Below, piece by piece: positions 1-10,512 of a stretch of DNA of 64,000 bases. This DNA is from Nemophila menziesii (lineage: Eukaryota; Streptophyta; Magnoliopsida; Boraginales; Hydrophyllaceae): assembly GCA_029959085.1 (NCBI GenBank), contig JARWIR010000002.1, positions 39,862,233 through 39,926,232 of the forward strand, given 5' to 3'. A program made the translations under genes and the position numbers. How positions within the stretch are numbered: the first letter of the stretch is position 1; the number at the start of each line of letters is the position of its first letter. A model generated the notes under the pieces. That model searched no databases, was not told the origin of the DNA, and saw only the letters and a program-made list of their open reading frames with translations.

Positions 1-60
1 TGCAACGTATCCTGAGTAGTAATCGGTCCAAGCTCTTGAGAATCGTGTCATTCACTTGCT

Positions 61-186
61 TCAATGATTTCTCATGCAGTTCTTCTTTAAGGATTGATTT
101 TTCATTGTTTGCCCTATGTAATACATCTTCTTCCATATGTCGTGTCTCATCCTCTTGAAAGTCAACGCATCAGTTCCTCTTGTCAT
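61..186 (-). pseudogene. E7 second ORF, N-terminal remnant
   Basis: A 41-residue open stretch starts at the ATG complementary to 184-186 and begins MTRGTDALTFKR. This matches the N-terminus shared by the second ORFs of the other elements (MTNRTDSM in E3, MTNRTDAMDYKRK in E6, MSNRTNAMDYKRK in E0). A stop at 61-63 ends it, but similar lysine- and leucine-rich sequence continues to base 1, so the gene is broken and also cut by the window edge. Just upstream on the coding strand is the usual TTTGAGTTGTGGG motif. Function is unknown. Confidence 0.55.
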
Positions 187-575
187 CTCAACTAACCCAC
201 AACTCAAAGATGCACCAAGTATGAATATTTCTTTGGATTTTGGTTTTTATGGCGTTTCTTTGAGTCGTTGTGTGTAGAAGGATATTTAGTGGTGTATGGA
301 TGGTTATGTCTGAAGTATTTAGAAAGGAATTGTGATTACTAGTGGTGGAAGAATTTTTTATAAATTTTTGTGTTTACTAGTGTTATGGAATTTATTTGAT
401 GGAGAAGATTATTTGATGTTGTTTTGGTATGTTGGTGAAGGTTTAATCTAGCTTCAATGGTGTTTTAATGGAGTTTGGGAGATTTTTTTACATTTTGGTG
501 AAGTCGGAGGAAGCTAGAATAGGGTTTGGAGTAATTGCAGTGTATAAGGACTCTTTTATTCCACACAACATCGCG

Positions 576-884
576 TCATGCGGTATTGCCATAGCTAGGG
601 TCATGGTATACCACAACCCTCCTTCAGTTACATACCATATTATGGTCCATGCGTTTTGTTGTACAGTAATCGCGCATGAAAGGCACGGTGTACCATGTTA
701 TTGGCAGACTACCTGTAATGCAATTATTCTCTCTACTAGTCATGATGGTCTTCATGCACAATATACCATAGTTATAAAACCTATACTGCAAAATATTTTG
801 ACGTGCTTTAGTTAAATCGAACAGTTTGGCAACACAGTCCAGACAGCTAGCGTGTGATACACTGTCCCCTGGAGCAGTACACCG
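576..884 (-). repeat. E7 palindrome array (decayed)
   Basis: Three pairs of imperfect palindromes are seen: about 581-590 with 604-613 (TGGTATACCA), 686-695 with a degraded partner near 705-714, and 855-864 with 875-884. Centre spacings are 23, about 19 and 20 bp. The outer CG dinucleotides are often TG or CA, as expected for decay of methylated CpG. The position between the pol end and the second ORF is the same as in the other seven elements. Confidence 0.6.
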
Positions 885-1124
885 CAACTAGCAGCTACTA
901 CAACTTGTTTTCTACTGTGTTTTCTTTCAACTTAAGATTTACCTAGATACACAACAAAAACACTATAATTCCTCTCCTATTACCTTTAATACACACTAAT
1001 ACTCATAAAATATAGAACGTACACACTACAAACGAAGAGTTAAACTAAGAAAGAATTTGAACATGGGATTTCTACCAAGAGAAATTTTGTTTAATGTTGG
1101 TGATGTTTGGCATGCTACCCTGGG

Positions 1125-2250
1125 TTACTCAGTCTCGAAGAGGTACACGACCTCCCCTCTCGTCCTGTTTCCACTCTCAAGGTAAATCTTCAATTGTTGA
1201 CTGTTTACCGCAAAGGTTCGGTGCTTGAACTGATGTTCAATCCATATTGCCCTATGAGGTGTGACTTTTGTGACAATGTATGGTCCAATCCAATGGGACT
1301 TAAGTTTCCCTGGATAGTTCAAGAATCTTGAATTTCATAGGAGAACTCGTTATCCAAACTCAAACTTCTTCATGGGAATTCTCATGTCATACTACTTCTT
1401 TGTTTTCTCCTTGTATAGACGTGAGTTATCATAGTCATGGAAACAAAATTTGTCCAACTCATTCAACTGCATCGTCTTATTCTTACCCTCCAACATCTCA
1501 TTTAGATTCAAATCTTTTATAGCCCAGTAAGCTCAAGCTTCAAGGTTGAAAGGAAGATGACATGATTTTCCATAAACCATGCAATATGGACATGCTCCGA
1601 CTAGTGTTTTGAATATTGTTATATAAGCCCAAAGAGAAATGTTAAGCTTCGTTTACCAATCCATCAGCATTTTGGTCCTGTCTTCTCTAGAATTTGTTTG
1701 ATCTCTTGGTTAGAGACCTCGTCTTGACCATCTATTTTTGAATGATAGTCGGTGGATGTACGATGTCTCACCCCTTACTTGTGAAGAGAATCTGTCAACT
1801 ACCCATTGATAAGTGAGAACCTTTATGTGTAATTAGTACTCATGGCATACCCTGTCTTGAATATATTTTTCTTTTGAGATAAACATGGTTTTGGCATCTT
1901 TCATGGTATCGCCACAACTTCTACCCACTTGGAAACACAATTTGACTTCTAGCAAAATGTAAAGAATCCCATGGGCTAGAATGAATGGTCCCATGAAATA
2001 TATACCCCCAAACACCAAATATCTCCATTTATAACAAATTGTTGAGTGGAATCTCATCTTTTTTGGTTATATTTTTGATAAATTGACATATCTTGCAGCT
2101 TTGTTTGTACTCATGGCAATCTTTGTGAATGGTGGGACAATAGAAACCGGATTTAGGAACTTTTTATGTGGTAGTATCACCTTTGAAGATACCCCATATG
2201 GCGATTCATGTATTTTTCCATGGCTTTAAGGATTCCCCCCGTGTGAATAC
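1125..2250 (-). pseudogene. E7 integrase remnant (pol C-terminus)
   Basis: Minus-strand fragments align with the integrase of E3. The C-terminal part at 1125-1322 keeps a [11 protein letters not shown] motif and ends in VVYLFETE and a stop, matching the E3 end VMYLLEAP. Upstream fragments at 1560-2240 correspond to the catalytic core and the zinc-binding N-terminus but are split by stops and frameshifts, and no full DDE triad is readable. The enzyme would insert the element cDNA; this copy cannot be functional. The sequence on its 3' side (1080-1124) holds the decayed post-pol motif. Confidence 0.7.
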
Positions 2251-2464
2251 ATCTCCTAATCATTTGATCACTTCATACCTTGAATAGGTATTTACCATCC
2301 AAGAAAATCTGATTTGCTTAATCAATCAAACTCTTTTGCTGTTGTAGATTACACTCCACAGAGAATGCTCCACTCAATATAAGGTTCACTATATCTTAAT
2401 GCCAACTAACAATAGATTTATTCAAACCAAATAGATGCTCATCACGAAAATACCCTATTGAACA

Positions 2465-3257
2465 CTTTTGGTCATGTGTTGATTGTAGAGCCTTCGAGGC
2501 GAGATAATTGATCAGCAACTCGTATTTTGCTCCCTTTTTTATCTTGAATCTCCAAGTCAAATTTTTGTAACAACAATACACATTTAATAAGACGCAACTT
2601 TGCGTCGTTTTTATCCACAAGGTTTTTGATTTCTAAATGATCTATGTATATGATAATTCCCCCCCCCCCCCAATAAGGTATTGAAAGCATAAACCACAGC
2701 TAACAATTCCTTCTCGATCACAGTGTAATTTAATTATGCTCACGTGAAGGTCTTAATAGCATATAATAAATCATGTGAAATATATTTTCCTTGTGTTAAC
2801 CAAACACAACACCCATAGCAAGATCACTCGCATCGCACATGACCTCAACTGAAGGCTCCGATTTGGAGGACTGACAATTGATGCGGTGTTAAGCTTCTCC
2901 TTAATGGCCAAGAATATTGCCACGAATACATAATCAAACGAAAGGTAATATCCTTCTCAAGTATATTTCGAAGCGGTTAGGCAATCTTGGATAAGTCTGT
3001 CATGAATATATGGTAGAAACCTGCATGACCCATGAAACTTCTAACTCCTTGGATAATAGTTCGGGGTTTTGAGGTTTTGAATACCTCAATGTTAGCACGT
3101 CTACCTCCATACCAACACTCGAAACTTTGTGTCTGAACACAATCCCTTCACGAACCATGAATAGCAACTTATCCCAATTAAGCACATGATCAATTTCTTT
3201 ACAACGTAATAGAACCTTCTCAATATTGTCAAGGCACTCATCAAACTGTCTCCAAAT
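2465..3257 (-). pseudogene. E7 RNase H and partial RT remnant
   Basis: The minus-strand reading at 2472-2690 keeps IYIDHLEIKNLVDKNDAKLRLI followed by LQKFDLEIQDKKG, corresponding to the E3 RNase H/connection region ([18 protein letters not shown]). The segment 3000-3257 keeps the end of RT (FDECLDNIEKVLLRCKEID, then VREGIVFRHK). The RT active site itself lies beyond the breakpoint at about 3257 and is lost. A 12-nt C run (plus strand) near 2659-2670 interrupts the RNase H frame. Confidence 0.7.
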
Positions 3258-4167
3258 AGGAAAGGAAAAGTTTCCATGTAAATTTGAAATTCTGCAGCCA
3301 CGTCCGCTAAAGTGAAGATAAATCAAAATCGGGTTGAGAGTTTGGTGGAGCAATCTAAAGGAAAAGTGCAGAACTTTCCGACGCAGTCATTGCAATATAC
3401 AGCAGGTGAAAATCAGAGCAATAATGAAGAAGTTACAACCATAACAAGACAACAGTATTTATCCTATTTCCTATATTTTAGGAAACAAATTTGATTTGGA
3501 AAAGTATTCCAATTACTTGCCTTCTACTCCAAGATTTCGAGCTAGGGCCTTCTAAACATGTCCATGCTCAGTTCTAAGCCGTATATTAGTATTTGCTTCA
3601 ATATTAATCCTTAGTGTCAAGTTTATCATCCAAGAAGCAAGCTGACCTGTAGAGGAGACAAGAAGCAAGAAGTTGGAGAGTACCAAACTCATTTTCTACC
3701 TCTCTCCTTCTCTATATTTATGGTAATTAGCTATAGATTTGTGGCTTCACCATATTTCTAAGATTTTATTCTGTAAGTTTTACTATTAATTGTTGGGTTA
3801 TTATTCTGTCTTACATTTCATAATACTATTTTTTATTTTAATTCATTTGAGCTTAGTGTAGATTGGTATTGTGTTCTTTGACTTATTGTTCCAACCCTAG
3901 ATTTGGCCAATCTTAGGACTATCCTTTGTAATTGAGTTAACACTCGGAAGGAGGATTCAATTATTGACAACACCACATAATCATCTAGTGTGCGGTAGTG
4001 ATCTTGACGGGCCTACCTAATTAGATAGTCATTAAAGGTTTAACCACCGATCATTATGCAGGGTCCCCTTATTCAAGTCCCCTGGTAGTGAGAGGTTGCT
4101 CCTAAGTCCACCCTGACGGGGGTTAGGAAGAATTTAGAATCCTGTTTAATATATAATGCTCAATTCA
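3258..4167 (+). repeat. E0 LTR, left piece (split by E1)
   Basis: From AGGAAAGGAAAAGTTTCC onward the sequence is plus-strand LTR, clearly similar to 30090-30960 in the E0 3' LTR. It shows the same run of motifs: TTTTAGGAAACAAATTT, CTTGCCTTCTACTCC, and the R/U5 part with CCACCCTGACGGGGGTTAGG. The start of the LTR is missing because it is joined directly to minus-strand RT of E7. It stops at 4167, where E1 inserted and duplicated ATTCA (4163-4167 and 24508-24512), and continues at 24513. Downstream half differs from the 29824 LTR, so it is a related subfamily. Confidence 0.75.
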
Positions 4168-5742
4168 TGGTGGTTCCTTGTGTGTTATAAAATAATGCGC
4201 TAAAGTTGAGGACTCACAAACCGCAGGTGTACGGTTGTCCAAGTAATAAACCGATAAATCGGGATTCGTTCGCAGGCACAAAATAGGTACAACTCGGGTA
4301 TGAATCAAATAGGGGATTAATTGCAAGTACGGAAAAGTAAATGATATAATGTTTGTTTTGGTTTTCTAAAACTAATATGCAAATAAATTAAATGCTAAAT
4401 TAATTAAATTGAAATGAAAATAATGCAAATAAGCAGGCTAGACGCAAGAGAAGAAGTAGTACTTGAATCACGCAATAGTTTTACCTAAAACTTATTAATT
4501 AATATTTTCAGTTAAGGGATGAATTGGTATAATTGTGCTAGTCGGGATTCTAAAGTCTCCTAACCCCCGTCAGGGTGGATTTAGGAGCTCTCCTACAATA
4601 TTATAAACTCCATCAGGATGATTACAATTACTTTTAGGTAGTTCAATTTATTTACCTCATTGGCTATTTTTTAGTCAAGCCTGTCAAGGTCATTGGCGAA
4701 TACCGCAATTACCTAGGTCTGTATCTAAACCCCACGTCAAGGTGATCTCTACGCCACTATAGTGAATAGCCTAGATACTAAAAATTACCCTTAGTTCATG
4801 ACTCCAAAGATAATAATTCAAGAATGAAATAAGAGCCAATAGAAAATAACAAATTCAATTTAAATACTTAAATCCCAAATTGGAAAAACATAAATTAATC
4901 AAGTTTGGGTTCAACCCAATATGCGATTCTCGAGTACAAAGGGAAATTAGTTCATAACATAAAGAAAAACTAAATTAAAATAAAAAGAACCCACTTTTGA
5001 TTACATAAATGAAGGATGAAAGAACCTAATTAAGGATTGAGTTTGGCTGTGATTTAGAGAAGATGACTTTCTCCCGCTCTTCTCTTTCTCCTTTAACTTG
5101 CTTCTGACTTTCTCTCTGACGTTTCTGACTTGTGTAAATTGAGTTGTCTAAAAAATGAAGTCTAAAGGCCTTTATATAGTGGAGAATTCGGATTTGGCTT
5201 TTTTACTTGAGAAAAATAGGTTAAATGAATTAAAAGCCCAATCTCTAAATGAAATCCCATAACTGATGTGCAGCTGTTACTAAAACAGTTGTAGCTTTTG
5301 CATCCGGATTCGGAATTACTCCGTTTGACTTGAAAATTCTTCCTGGCTCAAAGATGCAACTTCCTTATTTCACAGTACTAAGGCTTAATCAGTGGCTAAA
5401 TGGCTCAAAAACAGTGATATGTAACAGCCTTCTAGATTTCACTCTCATCCAGTTAATTCTTCGAATCCTCTTTTCTTGCCTTTGACTTCTACACACGATC
5501 TAAGAATTTAATTCTCGATTCCTCTCCTTGTCTTGGTGCTCCATCTAATTCATGGACCTACAAACTCTGCTCTAAAAACAAACCATTTAACGTGCAAAAG
5601 ATTTAAAAATGAAAATAATAAATTCCAAGGGAAGAAAACGCAATATAATCAAATAACCTTAAAAGTCTATCAAACAATTCAATTAATCACCTAAAATTAG
5701 GTCTCCAAATGGCATATAATTAGATAAAAAAGGGACACATTA
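4168..5742 (-). repeat. E1 3' LTR
   Basis: It starts TGGTGGTTCC (complement of the LTR 3' end GGAACCACCA) and ends at TA where the sister copy has CA. On the minus strand a TATA box TATATAAA is complementary to 5171-5178. The U5 side has the CCTGACGGGGG-type repeats, seen here as CCCCCGTCAGGGTGG near 4565-4580. It pairs with 22933-24507, the same 1575-bp length. Confidence 0.9.
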
Positions 5743-7192
5743 AGACCCCAAACTCAAACATTTGTCATACCGACAAAGTAAAATAAAAACAAGGGTCTTA
5801 GGTGAACGCAAGAATGCAGGATCTAGTAAATACACCCAAACCAAAACATAAAAAAATCTCATATAGGAATATTTATGAATTAATATACAAATACACTTAT
5901 CATGCAAAAATCAAACACGAATAATATCAATCTAAAAATTTATTTAAGAATGCTAGAAGGTTACGCTTGTACCTATCTTAGTATGATGGCTATATGATAT
6001 TCATTGACCCTTACTCGCTTTGAACGCTCCACTTAGCATACTCCCTATTAGCCAAATTACAAATCCACTATGTATCTAGGAATCACGAGGACTTTATGGT
6101 TATAGCGTAGGCTTAGGGACGGTACGGAATGTATATTTGGTAAATTTGAAGTGAGCTTTTGGCTCTCTCGTCACTTATCATCAACAAACTGTCCAAGAGC
6201 TTGAGTTTACACTCGAATATTGTTCTCACTCAACCCATTTGACATGCTAGTTAGCATTCCTAAAATTACCCAATAGGCACAAAAGATGATTTCCGAAAAT
6301 TCCACTTTGCCTGTTACTTTATTTTTTCTTTTCTTTTTGTTTTCTTTTTCATATTTTTTTGTATAAGATACCCATGACTATCATTCTGATGTGAATGGTC
6401 ATGTCTCTTATATATATTTTTCTTTTCTTTTCCTTTTTTTTCAAATCCCGGCAAAGGGTTACAAATAATACATCATCAACAATTTCGCATAAATACCAAC
6501 GCATAAAAATTCCATCCCAATGTAATCTCCCAATAATGAAACCCACCACCCCAAACTCAAGTTGAAGACAAGAAGTCTCAGGGTTGCGATTCAAGTGCGG
6601 GTCATATGGAAATGCCTAATAATCTAAATGGATATGGGCTTAGATCGTGGCGACAAAAGAAAAGGCTTTAGGATTAAAATTGGGCTAAGAAGGATATAAT
6701 TAATTCATGGGATAGAAGGCTAAAAACTCTCAAATGGATAACAAAGAACTGCCCCTATCAATTTCGTAGTTACATAGCTTGCCTCTAGTTCATATTGAAG
6801 TGGATTCTCTACTAATCAGATCTCACGTTCTACATACCAAACATTTTCCTTAAGTACAAGTTTACTTCTTTTGCATTGTTCATTAACTATTCCTATCAAT
6901 TAATAATGTTTGCATGCATTTAAAGTGAATTTTATACAAACCCCTAAAGTTCACTATTTACTATCATAAATTTATCAAAAGTATGCTTAATGGGGAAATT
7001 AAAATCTTCTACATTCAAACGCAACGCTAAACTTAATTTTATTGAAAGAAAATAAAACAAGAAATTGGGATGAGGCAACGAACCCCACCCCAAACTCAAA
7101 AATGAGTCGTGTCTCCACGACTCGAAAAGACTCGATAAATCTATTTAAACTAATATACACTACCAAATGAGATAAGGTTAGGAAAACAAATC
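5743..7192 (-). other. E1 non-coding 3' region with PPT and conserved hairpins
   Basis: This 1.45-kb stretch has no credible gene. On the minus strand, next to the LTR, is the PPT (complement of CCCCAAACTCAAA at 5746-5758), then a hairpin TTTGTC/GACAAA at 5761-5777. Farther away are the conserved block around AGAGAGCCAAAAGCTCA (about 6150-6175) and a second PPT-like motif near 6545-6560. Directly after the ORF2 stop comes a perfect 8-bp hairpin at 7104-7123 (GAGTCGTG/CACGACTC) followed by a G-rich tract. The same order is found in E0, E2, E3, E4 and E6. Confidence 0.75.
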
Positions 7193-8521
7193 TTAACCAG
7201 CACTAGACTGGTTATCAGTGTTGCGTCCAGGTTGGGTCATCTTCTTAAGCATCGTGTAAACGGCATTTTGTGAGTCTCCCAACCTATCCAATCTGTTTTT
7301 CATAAATACCAATTCTCTTGTAACACTCCCTATAGCCATCAACAACTCTTCATGTTTCTCCTCTAAAGCTTTCATCCTTTCAATAACCTAATGATCCTTG
7401 GCAACTCTAACTCTGCATTGAGGAGGTTTAGCTTTGCTTTCTTGTCCAAACAGCTTGTCTAACTAAATCCCATTATTTTTTGCCTCATTATGAATATTTG
7501 CAATTAAAATCGTTTTAGGATTGACACCTTTTTCTACCAGTTCATCCTCAATGTTCCTAAGTGGCACATTCGCGTCAATAAACAATTTTGTGATAGTGCA
7601 AGGGAACTTGAGGTTGCGTGCATTAATGGGATCTTTTGTGTTAGCCATAATGGAGTTATCTATTATGCAAGCTGCATCAATCTCCTTCTTCTGGATAATA
7701 CATTTAATGAAGATGAGTCGTTCACGTGTTACCTCAGATATGTGATTGTTACCAAAGAATGTAGGAATAATTAAACGAGATAATACTTTAGCACGTGAGA
7801 TAAATTACTACTAAAGTCTTGACATTCATATCTAGCACCCTTGGGTATGGGCGAAATACCATGAATCAAAACACTTTGATTAAATGAATCCCATTCAAAT
7901 GCCGGATTATAAGTTCTTCTTGATATTGGCATGGACCATTCAAGTTTGGTAAGTTAAATACCTTACGAATAAGCTCAACGGAGAAAGGAATAATCTTCTT
8001 ACGGATTTCAATAGCATTACCATTCGTAAAGATTAGTTCTTCATAAAATTCTCGAACCAAGGCCAGAATATAATTCAACTCTCTTTCTCGCAACTCTTTC
8101 CATCCAAACTCTTCACATGCAATTGCATAATCTTTGAATTCACCGTCCATTATGTTTATCGGAAATCCATTCTGAACACCAAAAGAAATACTAGCAAACC
8201 TCTCACGAACGTGTTGTTTCCAAGGTACGAATGGCTACTTAGGTTTAAGTTTCACAGGCATTTTTTTTCTTCTAACTGAACAAGGAAGGTTGATTGGTTC
8301 ACTTACCACTTGTTCTTCATCTTTTTCTTCATTCATGATAGGACCTTCTGGAACAACAGTATTTGGGTTTTCTTTCCTTTTCATAGTATCATCAACTTCT
8401 CCATTAATTGGCTTTGAACTTGAATCTGGAATTTCAATGGAATTAGCTGGATAGCCCCAAGAGTGTTGGGATCAAGTCTAGTTCTTTGGTTATAACACAA
8501 GGAATCAGTCCTGTTTGTCAT
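7193..8521 (-). pseudogene. E1 second ORF (long form), broken
   Basis: The ATG complementary to 8519-8521 begins MTNRTDSLCYNQR, the N-terminus shared with other copies. Fragments at 7866-8150 (GWKELRERELNYI, then KKIIPFSVELIRKVFNLP), 7463-7648 (NLKFPCTITKLFIDANVPLR) and 7193-7375 align in order with the E3 protein at 44998-46329. The last fragment keeps a likely coiled coil and the ending GRNTDNQSSAG, against GRNTDNQPRAG in E3. Frameshifts separate the parts. The domain resembles plant proteins annotated as putative plant transposon protein (Pfam Transposase_32, from memory). Function unknown. Confidence 0.75.
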
Positions 8522-8923
8522 CTCAATGAACCCCAAACTCAAAACTTCAAAAATTCAAAAACTAAAGAAAAGTTCTGAACTATGATGTTTTGAGGAATAG
8601 AAAGATGGTTGAAGGCGTGATATGAGATGGGTACCATATATCTAATGGAGTAGGAGAGGTTTAATGGGTGGAATTGAAGCTTTGATGAAGAAAGAAGAAG
8701 GATTAAAGTGAAGATTGTTAGTATTTTGTGGAAGGATTTGATGTTGTGTATGTGTTAGGAATGGATTACAGGAAAATATTTGAGGTTTTTGGATGTTGTA
8801 ATGGTGTTTTGCAGGTACTTGCTGAGTTTTGGTTCGTTAATAATGGTTTCTTGTGTGTGAGGCTGTGTCCAAGAGAAGAAAATATGGTAATATAGGCATT
8901 AGGGTTTAAAGTCGGTGGCCGCA

Positions 8924-9330
8924 CTGGTATACCGGTGGATTGCCGGCTTACCGGCCCCAAATTCTCGTCAATTTCTTGTCATCTCGTGGATGCGAAACGA
9001 AGTTGAGTGTATCGTGCCCCATTACAGTGAGTTTGGGCGGTATACCGATAAGATGACCGGCAATACCGGTCACAAAGTGAATTTGTCGACATTTTTTTTT
9101 CGAAGACGCAAAACGAAGCTTTGTGTAAGTGGCTTTTGAACAGTAGCTCGCGCTGTAGCAAGTCTTCTTGACCGGTATACCGGTTAGGGGACAGACTTAC
9201 ATGTCGCGACCTTTGGATTTTCGGTAGCGCATTTTGAAGCTGCGTGTAACTTCTCCACAAACAGTAGCTCGCGCTGTAACAATTTTTTATTGACCGGTAT
9301 ACCGGTCAGGGGACTGACCTACCATTTATG
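8924..9330 (-). repeat. E1 palindrome array with about 121-bp tandem units
   Basis: Palindromes are centred at 8929.5, 8948.5, 9042.5, about 9063, 9177.5 and 9299.5. Those at 9171-9184 (ACCGGTATACCGGT) and 9291-9308 (TGACCGGTATACCGGTCA, 18 bp) are perfect. The segment CAGTAGCTCGCGCTGTA recurs at 9141 and 9262, a period of 121 bp. A degraded partner TGACCTACCA lies exactly 20 bp from the 9299.5 centre. GC content is far above that of the surrounding element. Confidence 0.8.
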
Positions 9331-9665
9331 CGACTCGAGAATTCGGCGACGCAAGATGAAGTTACGTGTAATTGGTCCGCGGACAGAATGTTTGATCCTC
9401 GTTGGCCGGTGCGAGTGATCAAATTTTGACCAAGAACACACAAACTCGTGCGTCTCACACCTGTTAACCCCAAACTCAAGGATTAAGTACCTATAACCAT
9501 CAAAAACATTCAACCATTCTCATTTATTTTTAATATTATACACTAACAAACATAAATTAAGTTATTTTACACTACGAATTTGAAAGACATGAATGAAATA
9601 AACTATTATAGAAATAAAATGGCTTTGGTTTAACGCCGTCAAGCTCTACGGGTTACCTCACGCTT

Positions 9666-10501
9666 CTAAGGAGCTTTGAGGAGGTACATGACCTCTCCGG
9701 GATGTGGATCTTCCGAGTGATTGATATCCTCGCCTCCATGATAAATCTTCAATCAATGACCATTCACCATAAAGGTGCGGTGCTTGATTGGATGTTCAAT
9801 CTCTATGGCTCCATGAGGCGTAACTTTGGTCACAATGTAAGGACCAGACCATTTCGATCTAAGCTTACCCGTATAATTACTGAACTTGGAGTTATATTTC
9901 AAGACCCTTTGGCCAACTTCAAACCTCTTTTCACGAATATGATTATTATGCCATCTCTTTGTATTCTCCTTGTAGAGTTTAGCATTCTCATAATCATGTA
10001 ATCGAAACTCATCAAGTTCATTCAACTTCATCATATGATTCTCACCGGCTAAAGTAGGATCTAGATTCAGCTGCGCTATATCCCATATGCACCTAATTCA
10101 AGTTCAAGAGGTAAGTGACAAGCCTTACCGTAAACCATAGGATAAGGAGATACACCAACAGGTGTTTTAAGCGCAGTACGATATTCCCACAATGCATCAT
10201 CTAGTTTCAGGGACCAATCGTTACGTGTGGGTCCAACAGTCTTCACCAGTATAGATTTGACCTCTCGATTAGAGACCTCAGTTTGACCATTGTCTTGTGT
10301 ATGATAATCGATAGATACACGATGTCTCACCCCATAATTTTCTAACATTGTCTTCAAGTATTTGTTCTCGAAATGAGAACCTCCATCACTGATAATAACT
10401 CTAGGCTTACCCTGTCTAGTGAAGATGTGTGACCTTAAGGATTTAATCACTACTCGCGAATCATTAGTTGGTAGAGCCACAGCCTCTACCCATTTGGACA
10501 T
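9666..10501 (-). pseudogene. E1 integrase core and C-terminus
   Basis: The 141-residue stretch 10076-10501 begins [18 protein letters not shown] and contains IISDGGSHF (second catalytic Asp) and [12 protein letters not shown] (catalytic Glu). The stretch 9753-10034 holds the [18 protein letters not shown]-terminal module. The gene would end at a TAG complementary to 9666-9668 after VMYLLKAP. A stop at 10076 and a frameshift near 10505-10512 separate this from the upstream pol ORF, so it is a pseudogene. The post-pol motif (complement of GTTTAACGCCGTCAAGC, about 9628-9645) follows. Confidence 0.85.
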
Positions 10502-10512
10502 GTAATCAACAA

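Larger units (their letters stand above)
1..3257 (-). mobile_element. E7: truncated Athila-like LTR retrotransposon (3' part of internal region)
   Basis: On the minus strand this stretch reads, from right to left, RT, RNase H, integrase, the post-pol spacer, a palindrome array and the start of a second ORF, which then leaves the window at base 1. This is the same order as in the near-intact element at 36537-49391. Many stops and frameshifts show it is old. At about 3257 the RT sequence stops abruptly and plus-strand LTR sequence (E0) begins. No LTR of its own is visible. Lineage is inferred from protein similarity to the better preserved copies in the window. Confidence 0.8.

Noticed and set aside
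8924..9330. CRISPR-like array or satellite DNA
   Set aside because: Repeats are palindromic units inside a retrotransposon spacer, with few copies and no regular unique spacers.
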